A stretch of DNA of 64,000 bases from an uncultured Actinomycetes bacterium (GTDB lineage Bacteria > Actinomycetota > Acidimicrobiia > Acidimicrobiales > RAAP-2), in assembly GCA_903830655.1 (NCBI GenBank), contig CAIKUQ010000069.1, positions 1 through 64,000 of the forward strand, given 5' to 3'. The notes beneath the pieces were generated by a model. That model ran no database searches, was not told where the DNA came from, and saw nothing but the letters and a program-made list of their open reading frames with translations. The translations under genes were made by a program, and so were the position numbers. Numbering within the stretch: position 1 is the first letter of the stretch; each line of letters begins with the position of its first letter. Of this stretch, positions 32,008 to 41,812 are shown piece after piece.

Positions 32008-33410
32008 TGCGCCTTATCGAAGTACTGTCCAACATTGAACTCGATGGCGCGATTGCATCAATCGATGTAGCTCGAGTAGAGATCGACTCACGGGAGTGCG
32101 CGCCCGGCACATTGTTTTTTGGCCTACCCGGTACCCAGGCCGATGGGGCCTCCTACGCGCAGGCCGCAGTTGCGAATGGAGCCGTGTGCGTAGTAGCCAC
32201 GCACACGGTTGATGGACTTTCCGTCCCAGTAATTGTGGTGAGGGCTGAAGATATTTTTCGCGAGTGCACGTTGGCGGCCAGTGCGATCGTTGGTGAAGCG
32301 CAACGTGATGTTTCGCTGGTCGGAATCACCGGTACCAACGCCAAGACGAGTGTCGCCACCTTGGTGTCGGAATTGGCCCAAGCGATTGGTTGGAATGGCG
32401 CCAGTATCGGGACCTTGACGAACGCGCGAACCACCCCGGCCGCGCCTGAGTTGTTGCGGACCATCAAACAGATGACGTCGCATTTTGCCTCAACGACCCG
32501 TTCAGTTCTGGCACTCGAAGTTTCGAGTCACGCACTTGATCAGCAACGAATCGAGGGCCTACATTTCCAGATTGCGGCCTTTACCAATCTGAGCCACGAT
32601 CATCTTGACTATCACCGCGACATGGAGAGTTACTTTAAAGCTAAGGCCCTTCTTTTCCGATCGACTATGGCCGACGAGGCAATGGTCTGGACCGATGATC
32701 CCTACGGGGAGCGCCTCGCTGAAAGTCTCGAAATACCGGTCGAACGAGTTTCGCGAGGAGACGCATCGGGCATTTGCCTGTCACTAAATTCCACCGAATT
32801 TCTTTGGCGCGGCAATCGGGTACACACACCGTTGATTGGTTCTTACAATGTCGACAATCTCTTGATGGCCCTCGCAATCATGCGAATGCTGGGCGCCGAT
32901 GAAAAAGACCTCGCCAACGCCGCGTCTACATTGCTGCCCGTTCCGGGGCGATTCCAAGTGTTGCAAAATCGCGGAATTTCCGCGGTGGTGGACTACGCCC
33001 ATACGCCCGCTGGCTTGCGGCGTCTTCTATTGGACATTCATGAAATCAACCCGCAGGGCCGGTTAGTCACAGTCTTTGGGTGTGGCGGAGACCGTGACCA
33101 CGCTAAGCGAAGCACCATGGGTCAAGTCGCAACTGAATTGTCCGATGCGGTGGTGATCACCTCGGATAACCCTCGTTTCGAAGACCCAAATGCGATAATT
33201 GATGAGGTTGTAAAGGACCTGTCGACGCAATCCAATTGGCAACGGCAAGTAGACCGACGAGAGGCTATTAAAACAGCGGTTGGAATGCTCGAAGAGGGTG
33301 ATGTACTCGTGGTTGCCGGTAAGGGTCATGAAAAAACCCAAACTGTGGGCAGCGAAGAATTTGAGTTCGATGATTACACGGTTGTTCGAGAATTAATGAA
33401 GAGGATTTGA
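32007..33410 (+). CDS. murE: UDP-MurNAc-tripeptide ligase MurE
   Basis: Cytoplasmic ligase adding the third residue to the peptidoglycan peptide. The DNPR motif (SDNPRFEDP) indicates meso-diaminopimelate as substrate. EVSSHALDQQRIEGLHF and NLSHDHLDYHRDMESY (with the carbamylated-lysine KAKALLF) are MurE hallmarks. The ATP P-loop reads GTNAKTS, with Ala112 in place of the usual Gly. 467 residues. Normally murF follows; here mraY starts inside its stop codon. Confidence 0.94.
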   Translation: MRLIEVLSNIELDGAIASIDVARVEIDSRECAPGTLFFGLPGTQADGASYAQAAVANGAVCVVATHTVDGLSVPVIVVRAEDIFRECTLAASAIVGEAQRDVSLVGITGTNAKTSVATLVSELAQAIGWNGASIGTLTNARTTPAAPELLRTIKQMTSHFASTTRSVLALEVSSHALDQQRIEGLHFQIAAFTNLSHDHLDYHRDMESYFKAKALLFRSTMADEAMVWTDDPYGERLAESLEIPVERVSRGDASGICLSLNSTEFLWRGNRVHTPLIGSYNVDNLLMALAIMRMLGADEKDLANAASTLLPVPGRFQVLQNRGISAVVDYAHTPAGLRRLLLDIHEINPQGRLVTVFGCGGDRDHAKRSTMGQVATELSDAVVITSDNPRFEDPNAIIDEVVKDLSTQSNWQRQVDRREAIKTAVGMLEEGDVLVVAGKGHEKTQTVGSEEFEFDDYTVVRELMKRI

Positions 33411-34444
33411 TGCTGAGTTTGATGGAATCTGGCGGCGTAGCGTTTCTGCTATCCATTTTTGCCACGCCACTGTGGATTCGTTTCGTCAGTGAACGCTCCA
33501 TGGGACAACTCATTCGTGATGATGGACCCTCACATCATCATAAAAAAGCCGGTACACCGACGATGGGTGGGGTAGTTATTGTCGCTTCTGCTTTCGTGGG
33601 CTATTGCATGGGGCACGTAGGAACCGCGCTGTTCTTCACTCGTTCGGGTGAGTTAGTGATGACCGCAATTTTGGCTTCAGGCCTCTTGGGCTTTATTGAT
33701 GACTATCTCGCTATTCGTAATAAGCGCAACTTGGGGCTCAACAAACGGGGCAAGATTTTTGGGCAATTAATTATTGCGACGGGCTTTGCCTTTGGTGCGG
33801 TGTACTGGGTCCACACGAGTACAAGCTTGTCACTGACGCGCGCTTCATGGCCGGGCATCCCCCTGACGGTGTTTGGTTGGATCCTGTTGGCTATTTTGGT
33901 CGTCATTGGAACCTCTAATGCAGTAAATCTCACTGACGGCCTAGACGGCTTGGCCGCCGGCTCTGGAACTTTCGCCTTCGGGGTTCTGGCGATCATCGGG
34001 TATTGGCAGTTTCGTCACTACCACCTGTATTTGCTGCACGCCTCACTGGACTTGGGATTGATTGCGGTCGCCATGGTTGGTGCATGCTTGGGGTTTTTAT
34101 GGTGGAACGCTGCGCCCGCTCGGATCATGATGGGCGACACCGGCTCGCTCGCCATTGGTACGGCCCTAGGTGGGCTCAGCTTGTTGATGAACTTAGACCT
34201 CTTGCTGGTGGTCATTGGGGGGTTGTTTGTCGCCGAAACCTTGTCGGTGATACTGCAAGTCATTGGCTTTCGTTTGTTTAAGAAGCGAATTTTTAAGATG
34301 GCACCTATTCACCACCACTTTGAGCTCCTCGGCTGGCCGGAGACAACGGTAATCATTCGCTTCTGGATTCTTGCGGGCCTGCTCGCAGCACTCGGCCTTG
34401 GTATTTACTACGCCGACTTTGTCCGAATTGCCAGGGTTGTGTGA
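33410..34444 (+). CDS. mraY: Phospho-MurNAc-pentapeptide translocase MraY
   Basis: Integral membrane enzyme making lipid I. Around ten hydrophobic segments; KKAGTPTMGG, IDDYLAIRNKRNLGLNKRGK, NLTDGLDGLAAG and the MAPIHHHFELLGWPE stretch are the conserved catalytic and cytoplasmic motifs. ATG at 33410 overlaps the murE TGA by one base; the TTG at 33407 is less likely. 344 residues. Confidence 0.96.
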   Translation: MLSLMESGGVAFLLSIFATPLWIRFVSERSMGQLIRDDGPSHHHKKAGTPTMGGVVIVASAFVGYCMGHVGTALFFTRSGELVMTAILASGLLGFIDDYLAIRNKRNLGLNKRGKIFGQLIIATGFAFGAVYWVHTSTSLSLTRASWPGIPLTVFGWILLAILVVIGTSNAVNLTDGLDGLAAGSGTFAFGVLAIIGYWQFRHYHLYLLHASLDLGLIAVAMVGACLGFLWWNAAPARIMMGDTGSLAIGTALGGLSLLMNLDLLLVVIGGLFVAETLSVILQVIGFRLFKKRIFKMAPIHHHFELLGWPETTVIIRFWILAGLLAALGLGIYYADFVRIARVV

Positions 34445-35733
34445 TGCAGCGCACCAATCGTCCGGATGTCTTATTTCAACCTTTCCCAAAGGGGGACTCG
34501 CGTGGGCGGATGCTGCTGGCACTAACCGGGATCATGGTTGTTGCCGGCACTGCCTTTGTTGTTTCTGCGAGCGAAGGTCAAACCAGTGCCACCGGCGGAA
34601 CCCCAACCAGCCTTTTCGTACATTCGGTCGCTTACGCGATACTCGGATTCATCGCCCTCTACGTCGCGAGCAAGGTGCAACTGCAAAAATTATTGAGTCT
34701 TTCTTTCCCGTTGATGGTCCTCTCACTCTTTGCATTAGTGGCGGTTGCGAAACATGGCGTGTCCGTTAACGGGGGTCAACGCTGGCTTAATTTAAAGGTC
34801 ATCGTTTTCCAGCCCTCCGAATTATTCAAGCTGGCTACCGTCCTCTATCTAGGTTGGGTCATCCAGAAATATCACTTAACACTGGGCCGCCTGAGAGACT
34901 TTTTAAAGTACTCCGCGCCAGTTCTGGCTGGAGTCGGACTGATTCTTCTCGAACCCGACATGGGGACCTCCTCGATGGTGATCGCTATTGCGCTCACGAT
35001 GCTCACCGTGGCGGGTCTATCCAGGCGATTCATTCTGTCAATCGGGGCACTGATGGGTGTTGGGCTTGTGGGCTTCGTGGCGCTCAAGTCCTACGCGTGG
35101 ACTCGGTTAACGAGCTTTTCCTACGCGTGGACTCGGTTCACGAGCTTTTTGCACTTTGGCGAGTTTCAGCAGTCGTTGAACTATCAGATTGACCAATCCA
35201 AAATGGCCATAGGTTCTGGAGGAATAAGTGGTCTCGGGTTTGGCCACAGCCGAGCCAAGTGGGGGCTTTTACCGAATCCACATACGGACTTCATCTTTTC
35301 GATCCTGGGAGAAGAAATGGGTCTGATTGGCGGGGTACTAGTCATCGTTCTCTTCGCGTGGTTCTTGCTGGTATCGGTGCGCATCGCTGCTCGGTGCACC
35401 AATCAGGCGTACCGCTTCGTCGCGATGGGAATCACTGTCTGGATTGCGCTCGAAGCCATTATTAACATCGCCTCGGTGATGGGTTGGTGGGCCGTCACTG
35501 GGATTCCACTTCCATTCTTTAGTTATGGTGGAACTTCGCTGATCATGGAGCTGGTAGCGGTAGGAATTCTCTACAACATCGCTAATGATCGCTCAGTTTC
35601 AAAAGATCTGGCAATTCGTGAATATCGCAGTGTCCACACCCTGGTTCCACTTCGACGGCCGCACGAAGTAGGCGTAGCTCGCCAACGCCAAGTTCCTACT
35701 CACACGACACAGCGCCCCCAACCGAGGTACTAG
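34444..35733 (+). CDS. ftsW: Septal peptidoglycan glycosyltransferase FtsW
   Basis: SEDS-family polymerase partner of FtsI. About ten hydrophobic segments; the NGGQRWLNLKVIVFQPSELFKLA block, AIGSGGISGLGFGHSRAKWGLLPNPHTDFIFSILGEE-type loop and IPLPFFSYGGTSL near the end are family signatures. Residues 216-225 and 226-235 are a tandem duplication of SYAWTR(L/F)TSF. Starts ATG 34444 (or GTG 34441). murD, which often precedes ftsW, is absent. 429 residues with a basic C-terminal tail. Confidence 0.95.
   Translation: MQRTNRPDVLFQPFPKGDSRGRMLLALTGIMVVAGTAFVVSASEGQTSATGGTPTSLFVHSVAYAILGFIALYVASKVQLQKLLSLSFPLMVLSLFALVAVAKHGVSVNGGQRWLNLKVIVFQPSELFKLATVLYLGWVIQKYHLTLGRLRDFLKYSAPVLAGVGLILLEPDMGTSSMVIAIALTMLTVAGLSRRFILSIGALMGVGLVGFVALKSYAWTRLTSFSYAWTRFTSFLHFGEFQQSLNYQIDQSKMAIGSGGISGLGFGHSRAKWGLLPNPHTDFIFSILGEEMGLIGGVLVIVLFAWFLLVSVRIAARCTNQAYRFVAMGITVWIALEAIINIASVMGWWAVTGIPLPFFSYGGTSLIMELVAVGILYNIANDRSVSKDLAIREYRSVHTLVPLRRPHEVGVARQRQVPTHTTQRPQPRY
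35089..35148 (+). repeat. In-frame 30-bp tandem duplication in ftsW
   Basis: Units 35089-35118 and 35119-35148 differ at one of 30 bases. Each encodes ten residues (SYAWTRLTSF / SYAWTRFTSF) just after a transmembrane segment. Confidence 0.9.
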
Positions 35734-36836
35734 TGCCAAAGGTACTCATCACTGGTGGTGGCACGGGTGGTCACCTGTACCCAATGCTCGCGATTGCCGA
35801 CGCCTTGGTTGAAGCGGGTGTCGCTAGTGGGGATATTCGCTTAGTGGGTTCATCACGGGGTGAAGATCGACGAATTTTTGCGGGCACTCCGTACCGCGTT
35901 TCTTTGTGGCCGGGTCGAGGAATCCGCCGAGCGTTTTCACTGCGGGCAACACTCGCGAACCTACGCGCACTCAGTGGCATCGCAGTTTCGTTGGTCTATG
36001 GAATTATGACTGCTTTAATTTGGAAACCTTCGGTAGTCGTATCCGTAGGTGGCTACGCCTCGCTGCCCATGTCACTTGGCGCCGTGGTCGCGCGGCGCAA
36101 GCTGGTACTGGTTGAACTTGACGCCGCGACTGGATTGGCTCAGCGCTTGGTCTTGCGGTTTTGCACCGCTCGCTGCACGGCGTTTGCCAATACGGACCCC
36201 CGAGCAATATTTACGGGAGCTCCAATACGCTCTACCTTGGCAAGGACCACCGAACCAGCCCGCTCGGCCGCCAAGCGTTCCGAAACGCCACCGATTGACG
36301 TATCGAAAAAAGTTGTCCTCGTGATGACTGGCTCACTTGGCGCAAAGCGAGTAAATGACGCGGTGCTGGAACTCGCGGCCCTTTGGCATGACCGCACCGA
36401 TGTCGTGCTGATTCACATCACCGGGCGACGAGACTTCGAGCGAGTCAAAGAGCTAACGCCCAAGGGAACATTGGATTACCGAGTCGTTGAATTCGCCGAC
36501 ATGTCGAGAATGTGGCCCGTGGCCGATATCGCGATTTGCCGAGCGGGAGCAACCACGGTGGCGGAACTTGCGGTGGTCGGCGTCCCGGCGATTCTGGTGC
36601 CCCTGCCACATTCACCATCAGATCACCAGGGTCAAAATGCCCGCTTACTAGCCGACTCCGGGGCAGCAATTGTTATTGGCGATGACCATGTTTCTGGGGA
36701 AACACTACGCAGCGCCCTTGAGCCACTTTTTGAGAACTCGCTGCGCGACACCATGTCGCGCGCCATGGGAGAGATGGGCAAGCCCAACGCGACACGGGAC
36801 ATTGCCGGTGTTCTCATGAAAGTAAGCGCCTCATGA
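35733..36836 (+). CDS. murG: UDP-GlcNAc:lipid I transferase MurG
   Basis: Makes lipid II at the inner face of the membrane. The N-terminal GGGTGGHLYPMLAIADAL and SVGGYASLPM, then in the C-terminal domain GSLGAKRVNDAV, EFADMSRMWPVADIAICRAGATTVAELA and PLPHSPSDHQGQNARLL, match the GT28 fold. 367 residues. GTG start overlaps the ftsW stop; its own end overlaps murC by four bases. Confidence 0.96.
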   Translation: MPKVLITGGGTGGHLYPMLAIADALVEAGVASGDIRLVGSSRGEDRRIFAGTPYRVSLWPGRGIRRAFSLRATLANLRALSGIAVSLVYGIMTALIWKPSVVVSVGGYASLPMSLGAVVARRKLVLVELDAATGLAQRLVLRFCTARCTAFANTDPRAIFTGAPIRSTLARTTEPARSAAKRSETPPIDVSKKVVLVMTGSLGAKRVNDAVLELAALWHDRTDVVLIHITGRRDFERVKELTPKGTLDYRVVEFADMSRMWPVADIAICRAGATTVAELAVVGVPAILVPLPHSPSDHQGQNARLLADSGAAIVIGDDHVSGETLRSALEPLFENSLRDTMSRAMGEMGKPNATRDIAGVLMKVSAS

Positions 36837-38158
36837 GCCAGCGCGTACACATCATTGGCATTGCGGGCGCGGGCATGAGTGGCGTTGCGCGTTTGCTGGT
36901 GGGGCAGGGTTACACGGTGAGTGGCTGTGACTTCGGTTCTTTTTCGGTGCTCGAAGCCCTTGCGGAATCTGGCATTGAGGTATCTATCGAGCATGGCCCG
37001 CAGCACCTTGATGGTGTAGATCTCCTGCTCTGGTCTCCGGCCATTCCACCTACTCACCCCGAACGGCTCCGAGCGGCCGAACTCGGAATTGCCAGCATGG
37101 ACCGTGCGACCTTCCTGGCCAAACTGGGCTCCGAAAATAGATTGATTGGTGTCACCGGCACCCACGGAAAAACGTCCGCCACCTCGATGTTGGCGTGGAT
37201 CATGCACGAGTCCGAGTTCGAAATGGGCCGATTGCTCGGCGCCGAGGTACGCGGGCTTGGCCCAAATGGCCAGTACGGCCCGGATGGTTTAGTGGTGGAA
37301 GTCGACGAAAGTTTTGGCACTTTTTCGCAAGTAGCCCCCGCGGCGCTGGCCCTTTTAAATATTGAAGCAGACCACCTCGATTACTACGGAAATATTCAGG
37401 CCCTCGAAACCGCCTTCCAAGAGTTGACGCAGCGAGTGACGGGACCGGTCGTGTACTACAACAATGACCCCGGTGCTCGACGGGTGGGAGACACGCTCGA
37501 CGGTGCGGTGGGAGTTGGCGCGGGTGGTGATTGGCAGATCGAAGGGATTGAGTTGGATCGCCACACGGCTCATTTTGAGTTGGTGTCTGGCGATAGGTCC
37601 ATCGCACTTTCGTTACAGGTAACGGGACGTCACAATATTGCCAATGCCGCGGTGGTGGCCGTGTTGGCTCACAAGATTGGCGTGAGCGATGAAGCCATCA
37701 TTCGAGGCTTGTCAAAGTTCCAGGGCTCCCCACGTCGTTTCGAGTTTCGTGGCGTGCATCGCGGAATGGATATCTATGAAGATTACGCACACTTACCCGG
37801 CGAAATTGAAGCCACACTGGCGGCGGCTCGTGACGCAGGCTACGAGCGAGTCGGTGTGGTGTTCCAACCACATCGCATCTCTCGGACCAAAGCGCTGGCC
37901 ACTGAATTGGCCGCTGCACTAACCAGCGCGGCGTGGGTGGTCGTAACTGATATCTATGACGCCGGCGAGGAGAATGCCGATCAGGTTACGGGCGAACTCG
38001 TCGCGGCCCCGTTGCGAGAGCTGCATGGAGAGGTTGTTTACAGTACGGACATGACGACGTTGTGGGAATCACTCTCGGAGCGCTCTGAGGTTGAAGCAAT
38101 TTTCTTTTTGGGTGCCGGCGACGTGGCGCAAACTATCCGCGGGTTGGAGAACGAATGA
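36833..38158 (+). CDS. murC: UDP-MurNAc-L-alanine ligase MurC
   Basis: Adds L-alanine to UDP-MurNAc. The HIIGIAGAGMSGVARLL nucleotide fold, P-loop VTGTHGKTSAT, EVDESFG, YEDYAHLPGEIEATL and VVFQPHRISR blocks are those of MurC. The P-loop keeps the glycine that MurE has lost. 441 residues. Overlaps both neighbours by four bases. Confidence 0.95.
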   Translation: MSQRVHIIGIAGAGMSGVARLLVGQGYTVSGCDFGSFSVLEALAESGIEVSIEHGPQHLDGVDLLLWSPAIPPTHPERLRAAELGIASMDRATFLAKLGSENRLIGVTGTHGKTSATSMLAWIMHESEFEMGRLLGAEVRGLGPNGQYGPDGLVVEVDESFGTFSQVAPAALALLNIEADHLDYYGNIQALETAFQELTQRVTGPVVYYNNDPGARRVGDTLDGAVGVGAGGDWQIEGIELDRHTAHFELVSGDRSIALSLQVTGRHNIANAAVVAVLAHKIGVSDEAIIRGLSKFQGSPRRFEFRGVHRGMDIYEDYAHLPGEIEATLAAARDAGYERVGVVFQPHRISRTKALATELAAALTSAAWVVVTDIYDAGEENADQVTGELVAAPLRELHGEVVYSTDMTTLWESLSERSEVEAIFFLGAGDVAQTIRGLENE

Positions 38159-39063
38159 GCATCTTCGCAGACCTGATTAGAGCCGGCATCGTGCGTGAAG
38201 GCGTGAACATTGGCTCGATGACCACCTATCGGGTGGGGGGCAGCGCCAAGTATTTCGTCGAAATCAATTCGCACGAAATGGCCGCTGAGGTCATTCCGTT
38301 GGCCCAGCAAAGCGGCTTACCCCTACTCATGGTGGGGAATGGCTCGAACCTGTTAGTGGCCGATGGCGAACACGAGGTGATTGCCCTGCACGTAAGTGGA
38401 GAGCTGGCCGAGTTAACGACAGAGATTGACGGAGAGTCGGTGCGCGTTTTTGCCGGTGCGGGCATGGACTTGCCAATTGCCGCGCGTCGCCTTGGGAGTG
38501 AGGGAATCACCGGTTTCGAATGGGCGGTCGGGGTCCCGGGCACCTTTGGCGGTGCGGTGGTGATGAATGCGGGTGGACATGGTTCCGACATGGCGGCTTC
38601 AGTGGTCAGTGCGGGTATTTGGCGTGAAGGGCAATACTCGTCGTGGGATAAGTCCGCCCTGGGCTTTGGATATCGGCATAGCTCGGTTCAGCCCACTGAC
38701 GTAGTTACCGATGTGGTCCTCGAATTGAGAGTTGGCTCCTCCGAAGAATCTAAGGAACGGCTGAGCGAAATTGTCCGTTGGCGTCGAGAGCATCAACCGG
38801 GAGGACAAAACGCTGGATCGGTGTTCCGTAATCCAGAGGGTGGCTCGGCCGGAGAACTTATTGAGCGTGCGGGCTTGAAAGGTGAGCGCATCGGGGGAGC
38901 GGTCGTATCGACTAAGCACGCAAATTTTATTCAAGTTGAAGACGGGGGCAGTGCCGCAGACGTGGCGGCGTTAATTCAACTTATTCATGACCGCGTACTC
39001 GCCGATTCGGGCAATGCATTGCAGAGCGAGAATAGATTTTTCGGATTCGGGCTATCACGATGA
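38155..39063 (+). CDS. murB: UDP-N-acetylenolpyruvoylglucosamine reductase MurB
   Basis: FAD enzyme completing UDP-MurNAc synthesis. TTYRVGGSAKYFVEI, GNGSNLLVADG and AVGVPGTFGGAVVMNAGGHG bind FAD; GFGYRHSS holds the tyrosine, and NAGSVFRNPEG the catalytic serine region, followed by GAVVSTKHANFI. 302 residues. Placed between murC and ftsQ, one of the usual positions. Confidence 0.96.
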   Translation: MSIFADLIRAGIVREGVNIGSMTTYRVGGSAKYFVEINSHEMAAEVIPLAQQSGLPLLMVGNGSNLLVADGEHEVIALHVSGELAELTTEIDGESVRVFAGAGMDLPIAARRLGSEGITGFEWAVGVPGTFGGAVVMNAGGHGSDMAASVVSAGIWREGQYSSWDKSALGFGYRHSSVQPTDVVTDVVLELRVGSSEESKERLSEIVRWRREHQPGGQNAGSVFRNPEGGSAGELIERAGLKGERIGGAVVSTKHANFIQVEDGGSAADVAALIQLIHDRVLADSGNALQSENRFFGFGLSR

Positions 39064-39914
39064 GTCGGCGCAAACCCGAGAGCACTTCGCGAAACACCAA
39101 CGGGCGAAAGGTTGCTCCAGCGAAGAAGCGGCGCCACGATACCCGCGATCAACGATCTTCACCTACAGCGCATCCGGCCCAACCAGCTTCGCAAAGGCCC
39201 AAGAAAAGCGTCTCGAAGAAATTGATCCGGCTAGGCGTGACGGCGGTGTTCACCGGTAGTTCGTTCATTATCGGGGGAGCGTGGGTGGCCCACACATCAT
39301 TCCTGCGCGTCCAGCACGCCTCTGTAGTTGGTGCGCAGCACGAAGATGCGCAGAGCATTTTGCGGCGCTCTGGTCTATTGGCCCACCCCACAATGCTTGG
39401 TCTAACCGATCATTCGGTCTTCGCGAACCTGGGCCCATTCCCTTGGGTCACTGCCGTCCAAGTAGAGCGACACTGGCCCAATACGGTGATCATGCGCATC
39501 TTCGAAACGCACGCCGTTGCGGTGGCGTATGACTCCCACGGTAAGTTGCGGTATGTCGGCACCCAGGGCCAAAATTTAGGCCCGGCGCCTCTTACCGCAA
39601 ACTTGCCGACCGTGGCACTGGTGGCTCCGACCAAGTCCTGGCCTTTCCAAAGGAACGGGCTCGGGGCGGTAACGGTGGCACAGGCCGTTCCCGCAAGCTT
39701 TGGAAGTCAGATTTCTTACATAAGCGAACAGGCCAATGGCATAATTCGTCTCAGACTCACCACTCCCGTGACCTTTATTCTGGGCCCCGCGATAGATCTC
39801 GAAAAAAAGTTCGTGGCCATTGCCTCGGTCATCTCGAACTACACCTTGAGCCCCGGCGAGGTCATTGACGTGACCGTTCCGGGTGAGATTGCGGTAACTC
39901 CCGCCAAGGGCTGA
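39060..39914 (+). CDS. ftsQ: Cell division protein FtsQ
   Basis: Bitopic divisome scaffold. A long lysine/arginine-rich cytoplasmic N-terminus (1-52), one transmembrane segment (about 55-75), then the POTRA domain starting FLRVQHASVVGAQHEDAQSILRRSGL and the FtsQ core with WVTAVQVERHWPNTVIMRIFETHAVA. 284 residues. ATG overlaps the murB stop. Confidence 0.9.
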   Translation: MSRRKPESTSRNTNGRKVAPAKKRRHDTRDQRSSPTAHPAQPASQRPKKSVSKKLIRLGVTAVFTGSSFIIGGAWVAHTSFLRVQHASVVGAQHEDAQSILRRSGLLAHPTMLGLTDHSVFANLGPFPWVTAVQVERHWPNTVIMRIFETHAVAVAYDSHGKLRYVGTQGQNLGPAPLTANLPTVALVAPTKSWPFQRNGLGAVTVAQAVPASFGSQISYISEQANGIIRLRLTTPVTFILGPAIDLEKKFVAIASVISNYTLSPGEVIDVTVPGEIAVTPAKG

Positions 39915-39925
39915 ATTACCCCTAT

Positions 39926-39954
39926 TTGACCCTAGGGCAGAGGCTGACTAGCCT
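39926..39954 (+). promoter_or_regulatory. Candidate ftsZ promoter
   Basis: TTGACC, exactly 17 bases, TAGCCT, in the 102-base gap between ftsQ and ftsZ. Transcription would start near 39961 with a 55-base leader carrying AAGGA. It would let ftsZ be expressed apart from the upstream cluster. Confidence 0.6.
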
Positions 39955-40016
39955 TTGATAACTTCATAACCGGCGGGGCGCGAAAGTGTCGAGCCAAGAG
40001 ACTTCAAGGACCACTT

Positions 40017-41111
40017 ATGACACTCAACTCGGCCAGCCACCACGCGATTATCAAGGTATTTGGCGTTGGCGGCGGTGGAGTTAATGCAGTCAACCGAATG
40101 ATTGCATCTGGTCTACGTAACATTGAATTTATTGCGGCCAATACCGACGCGCAGGCGCTGCTCCTAAGTGACGCCGACATCAAAATGGACATCGGCCGTC
40201 AGCTCACTCGCGGACTCGGCGCCGGGGCCAACCCAGAAACGGGTCGTCAAGCTGCCGAAGACCACCGTGCAGAAATCGAAGAGGTCTTACGAGGCACCGA
40301 CATGTTGTTCATTGCGGCCGGTGAAGGTGGTGGTACCGGTACTGGGGCTGCTCCGGTAGTTGCCGAGGTTGCCAAGGAACTTGGAATTTTGACCATCGGT
40401 GTCGTTACTCGTCCCTTCTCCTTTGAAGGTAAGCGGCGGTTGCTGCAAGCCGATCAGGGAATCGAACGGCTACGCCCACTTGTTGACACCTTGATTGTTA
40501 TTCCTAACGACCGCCTTCAGCAGGTCATTAAGCCTGACACCTCGTTGCTCGATGCGTTCCGCATTGCTGATGACGTTTTGCTCGACGCAGTGCGTGGCGT
40601 GACTGAATTAATTACCGTTCCCGGACTTATTAATACTGACTTTGCGGACGTTGACTCAATCATGCGCAATGCTGGTACCGCGATTATGGGAGTTGGCGAA
40701 TCAACGGGTGAAGCACGCGCGGTAAATGCCGCACGAGCCGCACTCACTTCACCACTGCTCGAAGCTCCGATTGATGGCGCCCGTGGCATTCTCTTGAATA
40801 TTGTTGGATCGAAGTCAATCACCCTCGATGAAATCATCAAGGCTTCAGAAATGGTCCGCAGCGTGGCGCACCCTGACGTCAACCTGATTTGGGGTTCGGC
40901 AATCGATGACGCCCTTGGCGACAAGGTTCGTGTCACGATTATCGCCGCGGGCTTTGACAGTGACGCCCGTCGCTCCACCTCGGCCTCTCCCTTCTTAACC
41001 GAAGCACCATCGCTCACGCCTAAGGCTCCCATTGCTGATATCTTTGGCGGCCTCGATGACGGGGGCTTTGACTTTGGTGACGATGACGAAATCCCGCCCT
41101 TCCTTCGCTAA
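40017..41111 (+). CDS. ftsZ: Cell division GTPase FtsZ
   Basis: Tubulin-like protein forming the Z ring. [17 protein letters not shown] (nucleotide site), the tubulin signature [10 protein letters not shown], and [17 protein letters not shown] are typical. After a short linker the C-terminus ends [10 protein letters not shown], the conserved tail that binds FtsA/SepF-type partners; with sepF just downstream and no ftsA in the window, SepF is the likely tether. 364 residues, on the short side because of a short linker. AAGGA precedes the ATG. Confidence 0.97.
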   Translation: MTLNSASHHAIIKVFGVGGGGVNAVNRMIASGLRNIEFIAANTDAQALLLSDADIKMDIGRQLTRGLGAGANPETGRQAAEDHRAEIEEVLRGTDMLFIAAGEGGGTGTGAAPVVAEVAKELGILTIGVVTRPFSFEGKRRLLQADQGIERLRPLVDTLIVIPNDRLQQVIKPDTSLLDAFRIADDVLLDAVRGVTELITVPGLINTDFADVDSIMRNAGTAIMGVGESTGEARAVNAARAALTSPLLEAPIDGARGILLNIVGSKSITLDEIIKASEMVRSVAHPDVNLIWGSAIDDALGDKVRVTIIAAGFDSDARRSTSASPFLTEAPSLTPKAPIADIFGGLDDGGFDFGDDDEIPPFLR

Positions 41112-41760
41112 CGACGAGTATGTTGCGCTAGTTGCCTCGCGGTTAACCGAGGTAAGAGAAAGAATCGCCAAAATTCCATCGGCGTTCGCGTCGCTGGACA
41201 TCGTCGGTGTCACCAAAACCTTTGGCCCCGAGGCCCCCGAAGCGGCTCTACTCGCAGGACTCAGCGCCGTTGGTGAAAACTACGTGGAAGAACTTGAAGC
41301 GAAGCGAACAGCCCTATCTCATTTACCCTTGAGCTGGCACTATCTGGGAGCGTTGCAGAGCAATAAAATCTCTCGCATAGTGGCGGTGGCGGACGTTATT
41401 TCGGGTGTGAGTCGCACTAAGGAGATTGACCGTATCGCGAACGCCACGCGAGAGCTGGTGATTGACATACAGGTTGACTTCACTAGTGCTCCCGAACGCA
41501 ACGGCGCACCCGCTGATGAGGTGGCCCACCTGGTGGCGTACGCCCGTTCCAAGGGTGTTCGCGTTCGTGGTCTCATGACTGTCGCGCCAGTTGGGGCCGG
41601 GGCTGAACAGGCCTTTGCCGACACCCGAGCGTTGGCCGACGAATTAGGACTCGACGGGTGCTCAATGGGCATGACCGAGGACCTGGAACTGGCAATAATG
41701 GCTGGATCTACGGAACTTCGCCTCGGCCGCGCACTCTTTGGTTCACGAACCGCCCAGTAA
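41083..41760 (+). CDS. YggS/PROSC-family PLP homeostasis protein
   Basis: Pyridoxal phosphate-binding protein that buffers PLP; it has no known catalytic activity. The PLP lysine lies in VGVTKTFG, with [40 protein letters not shown] and [12 protein letters not shown] at 41083 puts the first 29 bases inside ftsZ; 226 residues. Genes of this family sit between ftsZ and sepF in many Gram-positive bacteria (as ylmE). Confidence 0.92.
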   Translation: MTKSRPSFANDEYVALVASRLTEVRERIAKIPSAFASLDIVGVTKTFGPEAPEAALLAGLSAVGENYVEELEAKRTALSHLPLSWHYLGALQSNKISRIVAVADVISGVSRTKEIDRIANATRELVIDIQVDFTSAPERNGAPADEVAHLVAYARSKGVRVRGLMTVAPVGAGAEQAFADTRALADELGLDGCSMGMTEDLELAIMAGSTELRLGRALFGSRTAQ

Positions 41761-41812
41761 CTCTCGGACGGTACAATAGTTGCCGGCAGAGAATTAGCAA
41801 CAGGAGATGTCA

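Noticed and set aside
32007..33410. This gene as murF rather than murE
   Set aside because: It has the DNPR motif and the EVSSHAL and HDHLDYH blocks, which are specific to MurE.
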